From the NCBI GenBank assembly GCA_021234155.1, contig JAJEKV010000060.1:3332451-3396450 (forward strand): a stretch of 64,000 nucleotides of DNA. Reading direction: 5' to 3'. Made by a program: the position numbers and the translations under genes. Positions 22,697 to 34,129 of the stretch are shown here, piece by piece. The stretch comes from Isoetes taiwanensis (taxonomy: Eukaryota; Streptophyta; Lycopodiopsida; Isoetales; Isoetaceae). The notes beneath the pieces were generated by a model, which worked only from the letters and a program-made list of their open reading frames with translations, was not told the DNA's origin and did not search any database. Within the stretch, counting starts at the first letter, position 1. Every line of letters begins with the position of its first letter.

Positions 22697-24190
22697 TTGG
22701 AGTTATCCATATAGTTCAGTTTGCTGGGTGGACTGTCCTCCAAGTTGATGATTTTGTTGCCACCTTTTGTTACTGAGTATTCATCATCATTAATGGCAAT
22801 ACCATGAGTGTCCCTGCTGATATTCTTATTACGTGGATCCATAGTGACCCGTGGAGGTCCCCTTGGTGTACAGTAGCCGGGTGTGCCCTTGCTGCTGCTT
22901 CCTTTCTGTTTTGACCATGTGTATTTGTTCTTTTGCTTTGGTGTCTGCTCTGTCACAAAAGCTCTGGGCCTGAGTGTTTTTTCTGTAATTTCAGCCAATC
23001 TAGTGTTCCCAAAAGCTGCCTTCAAATCTTTATCAGGATTGTTAGCATAATATAACGTCATTTCAATCATAACCTTCCTTACTTCTAGATATGCAAAATA
23101 TGCAAGAACAGCAGGCCTAATGATGTTGTAGACCAATTTTGTAAAGCATACCATTTTAACCATAGGAGTGGCCCTTGGGTATAACTCCTCTAAGTTGTTG
23201 AGCATATACCACACAGCGTGGTCTATCCATATAATGCCACTGCCACATTGATCATTTTCTTTTTCTTTTTTCTTGGTTTTGATGCAACCACATGTTAGGA
23301 AAGGGCAATGTGTTCTCCATATTTTCTTTAAGTAGAAGCCATCCCTTTTATCATCACTAAAAGCCATGTTTCCTTTTTGGCTCACGTGTATCCCTGTATT
23401 TTTATCACAAGACTGCTGCTCAAAGAAATTCATATCAATTGGTAATGCCATTTCCTTCTTGGTAAAATGTTTGTCGAGCTTTTCTGCTTTAATCTTTGCA
23501 TTTCTGATATCATCATCAGTAATTCCAGCTAGAGCTTTCCAAGTTTCAATGTTGATTGGGGCCAGAGCCCCAAAATTCTGGCTCCTCCATAAGGCTTGAC
23601 CATAAGTTGATCCATAACATTCTACTCCTTGTTCAGAGATCAGAGGAAATCTAGATGAATTGCCTAAAGTTAAAGTAGGGACTTCTTCTGTGTCAAGGCT
23701 GTCATCTTCATTTTTTCCGGAATTACTTTTTGAACCCCCTTCGAGGATCAAAGATTCCTCTTCTGTAAGATCATCTTCTGAAAATAAACAGTGGCGAACT
23801 TCTTCCTGTAAATAATGAGGGGTTGCATCTTTTATTTCCTCAACCTTCAAAGATGATATAATGTCATGCGTACTTTCCAAAGCATTCAGGCCTAACATGA
23901 ATTTCCTTCCCAATTCATCTTCACAACATGTCCTAGCATATTGTATACTAGGCATATCATTGTGTACTGTTGCAAAAATAGTTTTGCATGTTTCCACATG
24001 AAAGCTTGCTTTCTTCATTAGTTGGAACATTTTGAACCAGCCACAAAAACCCAGGTAGCTAACTGTTGATTTATCCTTATCTATCAAACTTCTTTCCTTG
24101 AAGATAATGTATTCATGTACCTCAGCAGGTTTAATGCATGCGATCACAGTCTGTACGGCAGCATTTGGACTTGTTATTTGGCATGTATCA
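22697..24190 (-). CDS. Reverse transcriptase gene, N-terminal exon (unknown domain)
   Basis: About 495 codons of open minus-strand frame lie upstream of the RT exon. No domain is recognised. Visible are a cysteine cluster (HCPFLTCGC, about two thirds along), an acidic Ser/Glu stretch and a basic C-terminal tail. The frame ends two codon positions into a GTAAGT donor. At 24190 it meets the Helitron end. The frame continues without a stop on the far side of the Helitron (29746-29813) to a CAG acceptor, so this exon was split by the Helitron. It could be a nucleic-acid-binding module of the retroelement, but that is a guess. Confidence 0.6.
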
Positions 24191-24781
24191 TCTATATATA
24201 ATAATAAAGGCGTTTTGTGATAGTCTGTGCGCGATCTTGGCCTTTGAATTTTTTTAACTTATTTTCATTCGTTGATTTTAGCGGTTTTGTTTGATGCAAC
24301 GGTTCTAGCTCTCTTCTTCTGCAAATCCGCGCATCTCCCCTTTCCAGTTCTTGAATGCCGGAATGGGGTTCTTGGGTCTAAGCAGGAACGTTCTTGGATT
24401 AAAACGATTGATTTTTCTTAGTCTATTTTGAGTCGGTTGATGTATTTTGGGGCACAACTTGCGTGGTTTAGTATGGCGGGGACTGTACTTGATATCGTTC
24501 TTTTTACATGCACACTGGCTAAAACGATAGGGTAACTTCTTTAAATGAAGAACTCTGTTTGTCTGTGCAATGCTAAGACCCAGTGCAAATCCCTGCAGGT
24601 ACAAAGGCCAGTTTCTATATATTTCTTGTTCTGTTCCATATTTTTGCGGTCTATAAGCCCACCTTTGGCGTTAATGACTGCACAAGAAGCAGCCATATCG
24701 GGAAATTTTTGAAATGCGCATCAGAGGTTTAGCTTTTGACCCCAAATTTCAAAATTTATGTCAAGACTATGAAACCATGTT

Positions 24782-27700
24782 ATGCGAAACGTCATTCGCA
24801 GGATTGTTACACATGCAGAAGAAATAGCTTTCAATGATCCTCCAGCGGGGGATACTGAGCCAAAGATATTGAATGGCCATCTCTTCCGGCTGATACGGCA
24901 TTCTCGATTATCTGCATTTCAACGATTTGTTCAACAGGTCACCTCTATCCTTTATTTAAATTTATACGAGTTCCCATGTGAGCCCAATCAATCCTCCAGC
25001 TCATTTGTGCATCCTGATCCTTTGCCAAAAGGTTCTTGCAGGTAGGAGTTAGGCTTATGCCCATATTCCCGCAATAATTATGCTTCTATGTATTTCATTC
25101 TTTCATTGGGACTCTGTTTGGGAGGACCACAAGCTTAGCTTTAGTCCTATTTGTTATAGTAACAAGATGCAATGTAATTAACCACTGCATACTATATTGC
25201 ATAAAAGATGGTTACGTGTCAGTGCTTTGAAGTGCCCAATAGCCATAACAAAATCTGTTGTTTTGGTCCAACAGATGTTATAACATTAGGTCTCTGGCTG
25301 CTGTTTTCAGACTATTAGCAAGGATTCTACTGTGGTAACAGATGAAATGTAATTATTCAAGAAAACATGATCAAATATGGTTATTGATTGGTTCTAGCAG
25401 GGAAAGAACCTGAGAAAGGGTTGAATGGTGACAAATCCCAAGAGCATACACTAGAAGGATGTTGCAGGGTAGCAGTTAAAAGTTGGCCAGCTTTGGTTGA
25501 GCAAAGGGCAGATTGATTGCAATCTGAAGCACAATAGAAATGGAAAACCCTGAAGGGTAGAGAAGTTAAGATTACTTTTTATGCTGTGAAAGATAATGGA
25601 GTTGTACGGAAAAGCATATCTTCATCAGAGAGAAGGTTTTACATCAATCTGAAAAAGCATATGGTGGTTAAAATTGTCGTCGTTTCTTTGTTTTCAATCA
25701 CATTAAAGGAAACAAAATGTGCATACTGCAGCATGGAAAGGAGTGTTCCAGTGGCATCAAGACTCTGCAAAATTTGATTCGCTTATTGATTCAATTTCCA
25801 AGCTCTGTGAATTTGAAAACAACTTGGACATTTGGTATGCTCTCGGATTCGAGAAAACAAAAGATGGGGTTCCTAACTTTTGGTCTTGTTGTGGATAACG
25901 ATGTTGTGACACATTTTATGCTGCTTGATGTTAGTGTCGTATTTTCTATGACAACAAGAAGAATCTGATGTCACAAATCTGTGAGATTACAGAACTATGA
26001 TGCCATAAGTGAAAACTGCTTCTTGTCGACTATAGTAGGATTAAACTTGCAGAACATATATCACTAGATCTTGTTCTTGATTTTGTGTATGTTAGCTATT
26101 TATGCATATTTTGACACCATATAATTTAGTGGCGTAACTATTCCTTCTACATGCATCGTGAGCCCACAAATTGTCAAGCAGGGGACATCTGCGTGCAATT
26201 CTTCTTGGATTACAAAGGTCTCGATCGCGATGCTTGGTCGAAAGTGTAGTGAGTTCTGAGGGCATGAGATTACAAAGTCAAAGTGGAAGCTTTATTATAT
26301 AATGGCCACATAATCTACGTAATATGGCACCAGGTTGGTACAACGCATTTGGTTACGAGAGATGGGAGTCGGTTTTTACTTATGCCATAAATTACTTTTA
26401 TCTTGAACATCTTTCTTGCTCCTCAACCTTAGTCGAAAAAAAAGACTTTGGCATTGTCGGTTCCCTTCAAATTTTCAGCTAACCTTCACCAATGTTGGTG
26501 TCATGTTTTCTATGATCTTCTATTTTTCTTTCACGGTTTTACTCACCTCACCTTTCCGGCTGAATGTGGCCCCTCCGCTCTTGGAGCTGAATATTCTTAG
26601 AAACAGTAGTTTAATGGTGTATCTAAATGTTTATCAAGAATTCATGCATATGTCTTTGCCTGTATATACTCATAAGAATTCGATGGTAAAGACCTCTGGG
26701 ATGATATAATGAGACAAAGATAAAAAATTGATAAAACAAAAGGTCAAATTATTGCCTGTATATACTCATAAGAACGCGACGGAAAAGACCTCTGGGATGA
26801 TATGATGAGACAAAGATAAAAAATTGAAAAGGAAAAGGTAAAATATTAGACACTTGAGTGCATGCAAGGGTGCATGGTGCAATCCATGCACAATGAGAAC
26901 GATCTCTATTTTTACCCTTCGTTTAGAAGGAAAAAATAGTTGCTTTCAGACATGATGAAGCTATTGAAATTATTGAAGAGCGTTCCAAATACCACAGCAT
27001 ATGGACACTTGAAGGTAAGGGGATGATGGTAATGCTTCTTAGATTCTGTTAGATGGCTAAATTACCATCGAGGTAGAGAAGTGAAATACCCTTGAAGGGT
27101 TGTAACTTTTTGATTGACCTTCAGATCAATCATTGGATTTATATGATTCACAAGACATTATTATTTTATGAATTTGAGGAATTTGCTGGCAACACTCTTT
27201 TCAAGGAATGGAGGTAATGTTTAAACCTCAATTTTTCTGTAACAGGATCCTTCATTTTGTTGACCATTATTATACCTGCTATATGCTCAGAAATAACATG
27301 ACACACACAACAACCGGGCTCTTTTGGTGTCGATTGGCGCATGCAATGCTTTACAATAAGGAAAGTAGTGTTCTTGTCATTGCAAAACGTTCAAAACAAG
27401 CTTTTCCATCAGTGAAATTCTGAAACGTGTGCATGAGGAGGGACCAGATGCAGTTTATTTTTCATTGCAATGTAATCTATGTTATTAGTTTCGTTCATCT
27501 TAGAGCTGCTCTAAGTGTCATATTCTTGCACTTTTTTTGGTGCTTATGTTCAGTTATGCAACTTAAGCATTGCTTGTAATCTTGGGCACCATGACCAATA
27601 TACCCTAGATAAGAAGTACTTCCAGGCTTTTGTAAATGCTAATGCAAGGAAATATGGAATAAATCTAAGCTTGAAAAACCATGTGATTGGCACTTGGATG

Positions 27701-28140
27701 GGTTTATGAGATGTTATCTACCTTAATGGTGCTTATAATAACATTCAGATTGCAAAGGCTTTTATTTAGCAAGGTTTTGCTTTATTATTGCATTTGTTGA
27801 TTGGTTCTAAGAACAATATGTATACTATGGTCTAAAAATGTATCATGGTATTGCATTTGTACACTAGCCATGCAAGAGCATTTAACATGGAGGAAGCATT
27901 TAATTGGAGGAAGATCTTAAACTTTTCATATCTCAATCAAGAAGAAGAGTGTATAAGGATCGGATATGTAGCAAAATAATTTAGGAATTTGAGGGGAAAA
28001 TTGGTTTGATTGTAGGAACACGCTCCTCTTGCAATCATTATTTGATGGTGGAACATAATTGAACAAAAGATCAAACGAAAAGGTATAAGATCCAATTTAA
28101 AAAAGGATAGTTTGTGTGCTTTATTCATTGTCATTTATCC
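24782..28140. other. Helitron 1 interior, unidentified gene-like sequence
   Basis: Several short plus-strand frames (near 24782, 25586, 25717, 26416, 27208 and 27515) look like exon scraps rather than spurious shadows, but none gave a recognisable domain. A 50-bp phrase around CTCATAAGAAT...AAAGACCTCTGGGATGAT is duplicated near 26660 and 26770. Capture of host gene fragments would be normal for a plant Helitron. Confidence 0.3.
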
Positions 28141-28165
28141 TTCATGCTGAGCACACATCCATTAT

Positions 28166-28532
28166 AGCTCCTTTCTAATATAGATAGATAGATAGATAGA
28201 TAGTAGTTTTAACGTCACGCCACTAGGCAGCATCCAACTGGACATGTGACCACATACCACACTACATTGCTCGGTTGGGGCCCCCAACCACCTTACGTTG
28301 CGTCTCTTTCTAATATAGATAGATAGATAGATAGTAGTTTTAACGTCACGCCACTAGGCAGTTGGACGTCTCTTTCTAATATAGATAGATAGATAGATAG
28401 ATAGATAGTAGTTTTAACGTCACGCCACTAGGCAGCATCCAACTGGACATGTGACCACATACCACACTACATTGCTCGGTTGGGGCCCCCAACCACCTTA
28501 CGCCACTAGGCAGTTGGACGTCTCTTTCTAAT

Positions 28533-28564
<32 letters not shown>

Positions 28565-28775
28565 TAGTTTTAACGTCACGCCACTAGGCAGCATCCAACT
28601 GGACATGTGACCACATACCACACTACATTGCTCGGTTGGGGCCCCCAACCACCTTACGTTGCGTCTGTTGGGATTTGACCCTCAACAGTCACGGAGTCGC
28701 GATTCAGGCGATCTCGAACTTCGAGACCACATTGCTAAAGGAACTAGTATGTTACCACTAGACCAAACGCCTCCA
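28166..28775 (-). mobile_element. tRNA-derived SINE with amplified (TATC)n tail region
   Basis: Reading the minus strand from 28772, the RNA polymerase III promoter is visible as box A TGGTCTAGTGGTAA (28752-28765) and box B AGTTCGAGATC (28710-28720). The body follows and then a (TATC)n tail. The body-plus-tail portion is repeated, with four GATA blocks near 28182, 28317, 28378 and 28534, so the 3' part was tandemly duplicated. Box A matches the tRNA-Gly type best. This is not a functional tRNA. Confidence 0.7.
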
Positions 28776-29745
28776 TACCTGCATGCATGTAGTGTCAAAA
28801 GATATAATGTCATAATATCTCACCAATTTTTTACTATGAAACCTGTAAGACAAAGACATTGCAATACGGTAAAGTCGTTCATATGGCGAGAATTTCAATT
28901 AACATTTTGCGACAACTGGATAATTTATACTGACGTATGTACATGGGCCATCAATATGAGCAATACAGTGCATGCATATGCTCCTTGTTCATCTTATTTG
29001 TTATACTTACATCTAAATGGTGATATCATGGTTGTTGCTAGCGTGATAAAGTATTGCAAAGTGAGTTATTTATGTTCTTTCTATCCATTGTGATTGTATA
29101 TTTATTTGAATACGTTGACGACGTTATGTTGGACAAATATGGCATTGTATGCTTAGATGAAATGCTCATTGTTGCAATGTGATATGATATTGCAGATTAA
29201 ATCATGAGCAATGTATTTTTCTTTCTATGAATTGGCATTGCCCATTTTTAACTACACATCTATGGTGGCCCTGTCCATGTATAATGCACATCTATGGTAA
29301 CCAATTAAATACACATACATATGCTCCTCTCACCGTGATGTTGTGCCTAGCTCAACGTGTATTTCAACAAATTAAAATTCTAACTAATACTAATTCCATA
29401 TGGTAAATACTTAATCAAACTTATGAATCATCGTTATAGGTGAAACATAACCAACTAATATTGTAAACAATACAACACTCCATCAATTAAGTATTTTTAC
29501 AACCATTGAAAATTGCAGCTCTAAACTCATGGGTCTTCTTCAAACCAATTCAATCAAATCTTAAATTAACACCATTTACAACGCCATCACAAATAATTTT
29601 GATAGTTTTGAATCAAATATTACCAAAATATACTTTTAACTTTTGCTAGGGTCTAGAAATAAATATTAACTACAACTTTACATCTTCATTACCTTTTGAC
29701 CTTATCCCCAAAGAAAAGCCCAGCAACGCTGGGCACTTTTTCTAG

Positions 29746-29813
29746 TATTGTAATATCATGAGTTCCCTTATCCATAAGTTACTAAAGTCTGATTCCTCAT
29801 CTTGTATTGTGTC
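29746..29813 (-). CDS. Start of the RT N-terminal exon, beyond the Helitron
   Basis: On the minus strand an acceptor (TATATGCAG) ends at 29814. The frame then stays open to 29746 and continues in frame at 24190 once the Helitron is left out. This is the missing 5' piece of the exon at 22697-24190. Confidence 0.6.
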
Positions 29814-29908
29814 CTGCATATATATCCCAATTCATAAGTATATAACAAAGAACGTGCACCTTTATTCAAATCAAGGTCCCTGGTTATACCAGGAAACTGG
29901 ATAAACAT

Positions 29909-31709
29909 AAAAAAATGCCTGAAGCCTAGTCTAGTCCTAAGACTATTTAGACTTTTAGTGATACTAATCCCGTTTGGGAAATTAATCACACAATTGGCAG
30001 TCCTACTAAAAGATAGGTGCCTTCTTTTAGTAGGCCTCGATCTGAATAAATTCATGTTTTCAAAAAATAATCATATCATCAAGTAATACTGTTCAATTCA
30101 ATATAATGCTTTTATTCCTATCTTACTAGCTTTTATCTATCATGCAGATCACAGTCATTTATAGTTATCCTACATTTATCAATCATGAAGATGTATTTTA
30201 GCTTATAGTAACCCATGTATTGACCAACCCTATGATCTAATATTTTCTTAAATTGTAAACTGCCTATACCACATTTTATCTCATGCATTATGAACAAATG
30301 TCATAAAATCATTCTATTTTCTGAAATGACATTATGTCATTGATTCAAACTAACAGATATATTGCAAAAATCAGCAGATTTGCAAAAGATCTTACATATA
30401 ATATCATAATCTGTTCCATACACATTATCTAGTATCATCTTTTTAATTGAAATAATATATGATCAACTGTTTTTTTATACTATTGAAGCAAACTTATCCT
30501 TGCTCGCATCTTGAAAGCTTCAAAAAGAGAGATAGTAGGAGAGATAGACCCGGTTACCTTGAAAGAAAAACAAATGCATATTAGCCTTTTGGGGTAATCA
30601 CATAAGTGCTAGCGGGTAAGCATTGGGGCTATCGGCTTTTCGCCCTTCACCCAATTGTCTTTTGTATTTCAATAACACCATATGTTTTTCATACATTACG
30701 TGTTAGCAGCATAGTTTTCATATAGACAAGTCCTATACTAGTTTATTTTTTCAGATCTATTCCATCACGCCATCTTACCATATGCCCTCGCTTATTCAAT
30801 ATCCAAATTTCTTTGGTCACTATATTTAGCACATCATCCATCTTGTTTCTTATGTAGTCCCTGAAAACAAGTTATGACATATCTGGCACCATTATCTTTC
30901 CAGATCTGTCCTATATCTTATTTATGCTGCTTCATGCTTTGTATTTACCTAGTATCATATTCTCCTTACTACTTTAACTGATCAAAAAGAAAATGTCAAA
31001 TCAAACCTGGTTATCTTGGCTAGTTATAATCTTTTCGTCCACTATTTTGCCGATAAGATCGTCCACTAGTTTGCCAATAAGATCGCCCATGGGTCGAAAG
31101 GCGATCACCATTTCTTCATTACTTATTGCCCCTAAAGCATCATCATTTTGTATTTTTCTTGGCGATTACTTTTGCATCTTCTAGATTTTGGCCCATCTCA
31201 TTACTCGGTGATTTTGGCTTTGGTGCTTGCATTGCCCTCGATCGCCAACGGGTTTGTGATAGTCATACATATTTTTTCTCTTAGCGACCTTTTTCTTTTC
31301 TATCTCCATTTTCTCCATGGTGGATTTTTGTTAAAACCACCTTCCGTCTACCCATGAAGCATGCAATTACCTCTAGTCTATCATTCCCGGGCATATAGCA
31401 AACAGAAAGCAGAGAATGATTTTCAAATTGTCGATGCTAGATAAATCTTGAAAGTTATTTTTAGGTTATACCTTCAATTTGCCATTTGCATCTTGGTTGA
31501 TTCATCTCTTAGATCCATGTCATATCATTTAGGGTTTCATCCGCTATGGCCATGCATGTGGCGTTTTGCTCTCCCCTCGCCCTAACATCTTACAAGTTCT
31601 ATTTTTTCTCCACGAATGGGTTTAGACATGTAATTCATCATGTATTATATTTAATTTATTAACCATTGAAATGGTGTATTTACCTCACCCAACAACTATA
31701 AATAAAAAA
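29909..31709. repeat. 1.8-kb direct repeat, copy 2
   Basis: This is the partner of 18322-20127. On the minus strand it is the upstream copy and would act as the promoter-bearing repeat. The small ORF found in copy 1 is broken here by small indels, many of them at CAG/CTG sites, so the breakage may not be biological. Confidence 0.85.
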
Positions 31710-32058
31710 AAAAATGGCTTCGGGCATTTTTTTTTTTTTTGATTTTTTTTTTTTTTTTTTTTGAATTTAGACGCCGAAAAAAACGCGAAAAGCGTCGCAG
31801 AAAATTTTTTCACAGACGCTAGATCTGAAGGTTTCGCAGACGCCAAAAAAACTTTTGCGTTACAGACGCGGTTTTTTCACGTTCGCCAGACGCGAAAAAA
31901 TTTTCACAGACGCTTTCACGAAGCTTTCGGCAGTCGCTAAATTTTTCTTCCCACGGTGAGGTTTTAATACGTTAAATACGTATTTTATTAAAAAAATACG
32001 TATTTTTTGACTTTATATGTCAGGAATTTTAATTTTGTACGTATAGAACCTATCCCCG
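31710..32058. repeat. Right terminal inverted region
   Basis: This is the inverted counterpart of 18010-18321. It has poly(A)/poly(T) runs with ATGGCTTCGGGCA, then GCGTCTG/CAGACGC repeats, then ATACG repeats, ending GAACCTATCCCCG against the TTCATGAC target duplication. Confidence 0.7.
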
Positions 32059-32066
32059 TTCATGAC

Positions 32067-32640
32067 ATTCCTTGTGAATGACTCCCCAAACCCAAGTGCA
32101 AGAAGACACTTCTCCAAGAAACCCCAATCAACACTATTGTAAGCTTTAGCAAAATCAAGCTTAAGATACACTGCTCTATGACCCTGTAACTGGGCCCAAT
32201 ATATTCCTTCATATGCAGCAGCCACGTTGTTGAGAATACAACGACGAGGGAGAAAGCCAGATTGTGTTGATGAGATAGCCTCAGCCAAGATGTCTCGGAC
32301 TCTTTCTGCCAATGTCTTAGCAAAGATCTTGTACACAGAGGAAAGCAATGTAATAAGTCGCCAGTTAGAAATAGTCTTGGGTTCCTTGCTCTTTGGAATG
32401 AGAGAGATACAACCTGTATTCAAAATCTTATCAAGGCTCCTAAATCTCTGAAATTCACAAAAGGCATCATATATGTCATCCTCCAACTAGTCCCAGCACT
32501 TCTGAAAGAATTCAATAGGAAAGCCATCAAGACCAGGGCATTTGTCTCTTTTCAAGAGAGCCACAGCTGCTTTTAAGTCCTCCTTCACGATATTGGACTC
32601 AAGAAGCAACCTCTGCTATCACCTATGCATAGTACTATTG
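32067..32640 (-). pseudogene. LINE ORF2, N-terminal reverse transcriptase
   Basis: The minus strand shows CPGLDGFPIEFFQKCWD, the conserved RT motif 0 of plant LINEs. An in-frame stop (D-stop-LEDD) follows, then the RT fingers and motif A: ISLIPKSKEPKTISNWR and YLKLDFAKAYNSVDW with the catalytic Asp. It ends GFGESFTRNV at the insertion. The gene continues at 18001. The endonuclease domain was not found. The stop and missing 5' end mark this as a dead copy. Confidence 0.85.
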
Positions 32641-34120
32641 TAAACACAATTTCCTCCATGTGGTACCTCTCATAATGGCTGGTGCACTTCTTAGACATAC
32701 TGTTCAGCACCTTGAAATATGCACAGCTGCTATAATTTTTTGAAATACCAGGCCAGTTGTTTAACATACTTCCAACTCACATCAATGAAGGCCCTTCATG
32801 TAAGAGATCATTTTGTATCATAAGAACATACAAGTACATTTTTCAATAGCCGTAGAAGCAATGTTACAATAGAATACAAAGTAATGTACTAACACACATC
32901 ACCACATGAGCATGATCGCCATTACAAATGGTGCAATTGGTGTGCATTCCTTTATTATTATACTTCAAGCTTTAAGAGAATTTTAGTTGCATTATGACAG
33001 TCCATATTTTTGATAGCCCAAGTGCCTGGGGTATACTTACAATCCTAAAAGATGTAATCAGTTTCTCACAATGATCAAATTCTCTTATCATTATCTAGCA
33101 TTTGGTTCAAAATCAAGTCAAGTTTTGGTTTGTAATATGCCCCCCTCATCCAGATAAACTTTAGCATGTTTTAGATCTCTTTGAATTGTGGATATTTAAG
33201 AGAGTCAATGCCTTCAAAGGATTGAGTGAACTACTAAATGCCATTCATTAATGGTTCAAAACAAGATTCTTTTGATTTGGAGTTGAATAAAGATAGACAA
33301 ACAATCAGATGAATGCACATGCAACCAAATTATGCAGGATTAGCAGTCAGAAGTTAGCATCTGCATGTATTAGCAGCTTACAGTCGATGTTATTTCCAAC
33401 TTCACTACAAGATATTAAAACATGCGACTATCCACCCCAAGATGACCTGGAAATACTCATATTATGCAAAGCAATGGCCAAACGATGAGCTATATACAGC
33501 CATTTCTACAATTGAAAATTTATTAATTATTACGAAAGAATGCCATCAGCAAAGTTTTGCCACGGCGATTCTCCCATCACTCTGCCATCACCAATTTGCA
33601 CAGAGATTTTCAATGATTCTGCCATCAACAATTTTCACAAAAATTTGTTAGCACCAATTTTGCAAGCAGTTTTTGGAGCAAAGATTTACCATCTCAATGC
33701 TGTACAGAAAAGGGACAATACTTTGCCATCGGCAATTTAATTTTTTGAACAGAGAACAGAGCATAGATTTAGACGTTCTAACCTAATGGAATCCCAGTGA
33801 GAGGCCTAATACGACTACATGTGCTTGAATCTTTTCATCATTTCAATAGATATATATAAATATCTCTGAATACATTGATGTTACATTTTTTCAAGGGCAT
33901 TTGCCAAAGCAAAACTTAATGTGAATCCATCTATCCAGCTTATTTGGATGGCTGACATATCATGCCATACTAGGACGGTCGCAACATGTAGATGCATATA
34001 TACTTCTGTGGCTGCTCTTAATTATTATTGATTCATCTACCTATTCTCACGTCTCTGTGTTATTGTATTCTGTTTAGATGGTATTAGACAAATGGGGAGT
34101 AAGAAAAAGCAACAACGAAG
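32641..34120. other. AT-rich stretch without a recognisable gene
   Basis: The first 150 bp may be degraded LINE. Between about 33540 and 33740 a phrase related to GCCATCAGCAATTTT recurs several times, suggesting a decayed minisatellite. Nothing else is supportable. Confidence 0.4.
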
Positions 34121-34129
34121 GCGAAATAT

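Larger units (their letters stand above)
24191..29745 (+). mobile_element. Helitron 1, non-autonomous, 5.6 kb
   Basis: The 5' end is TCTATATATAATAATAAAGG. The 3' end is a perfect hairpin GCCCAGC-AAC-GCTGGGC followed by ACTTTTTCTAG, with host A before and T after, the A/T target typical of Helitrons. There is no TSD, as expected. No Rep/helicase was seen, so it depends on another copy. It carries a SINE and gene-like fragments that I could not identify. It interrupts the coding exon of the RT gene, whose frame joins cleanly across the two flanks. Confidence 0.88.
18010..32058. mobile_element. hAT-like-ended composite element carrying a reverse transcriptase gene
   Basis: An exact 8-bp duplication TTCATGAC (18002-18009 and 32059-32066) flanks termini CAGGGATAGGTTC at the left and, inverted, CGGGGATAGGTTC at the right. 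An 8-bp TSD with a CAGGG start is typical of hAT elements. Both ends then carry divergent inverted regions rich in ATACG and GCGTCTG. Inside are two 1.8-kb direct repeats and a minus-strand RT gene, itself split by a Helitron. Without the Helitron the unit is about 8.5 kb. No hAT transposase was seen. Either a retroelement inserted into a hAT MITE or this is a real composite. Confidence 0.75.

Noticed and set aside
24191-24259. YIDD in the extended minus-strand frame near 24196, a possible RT motif
   Set aside because: It falls inside the Helitron terminus and arises by chance from the TATA-rich end. The true catalytic YIDD is in the exon at 20268-22305.
28376-28648. 90-codon minus-strand open frame (LSIYLSIYLSI repeats)
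   Set aside because: It is the translation of the SINE tail and duplicated body.
28166-28660. Regular repeats with spacers, CRISPR-like at first glance
   Set aside because: The units are SINE body plus GATA microsatellite of varying length in a plant transposon. There are no unique spacers.
28700-28775. A tRNA gene
   Set aside because: Only box A and box B are kept; there is no acceptor stem or anticodon arm pairing. It is a SINE head.
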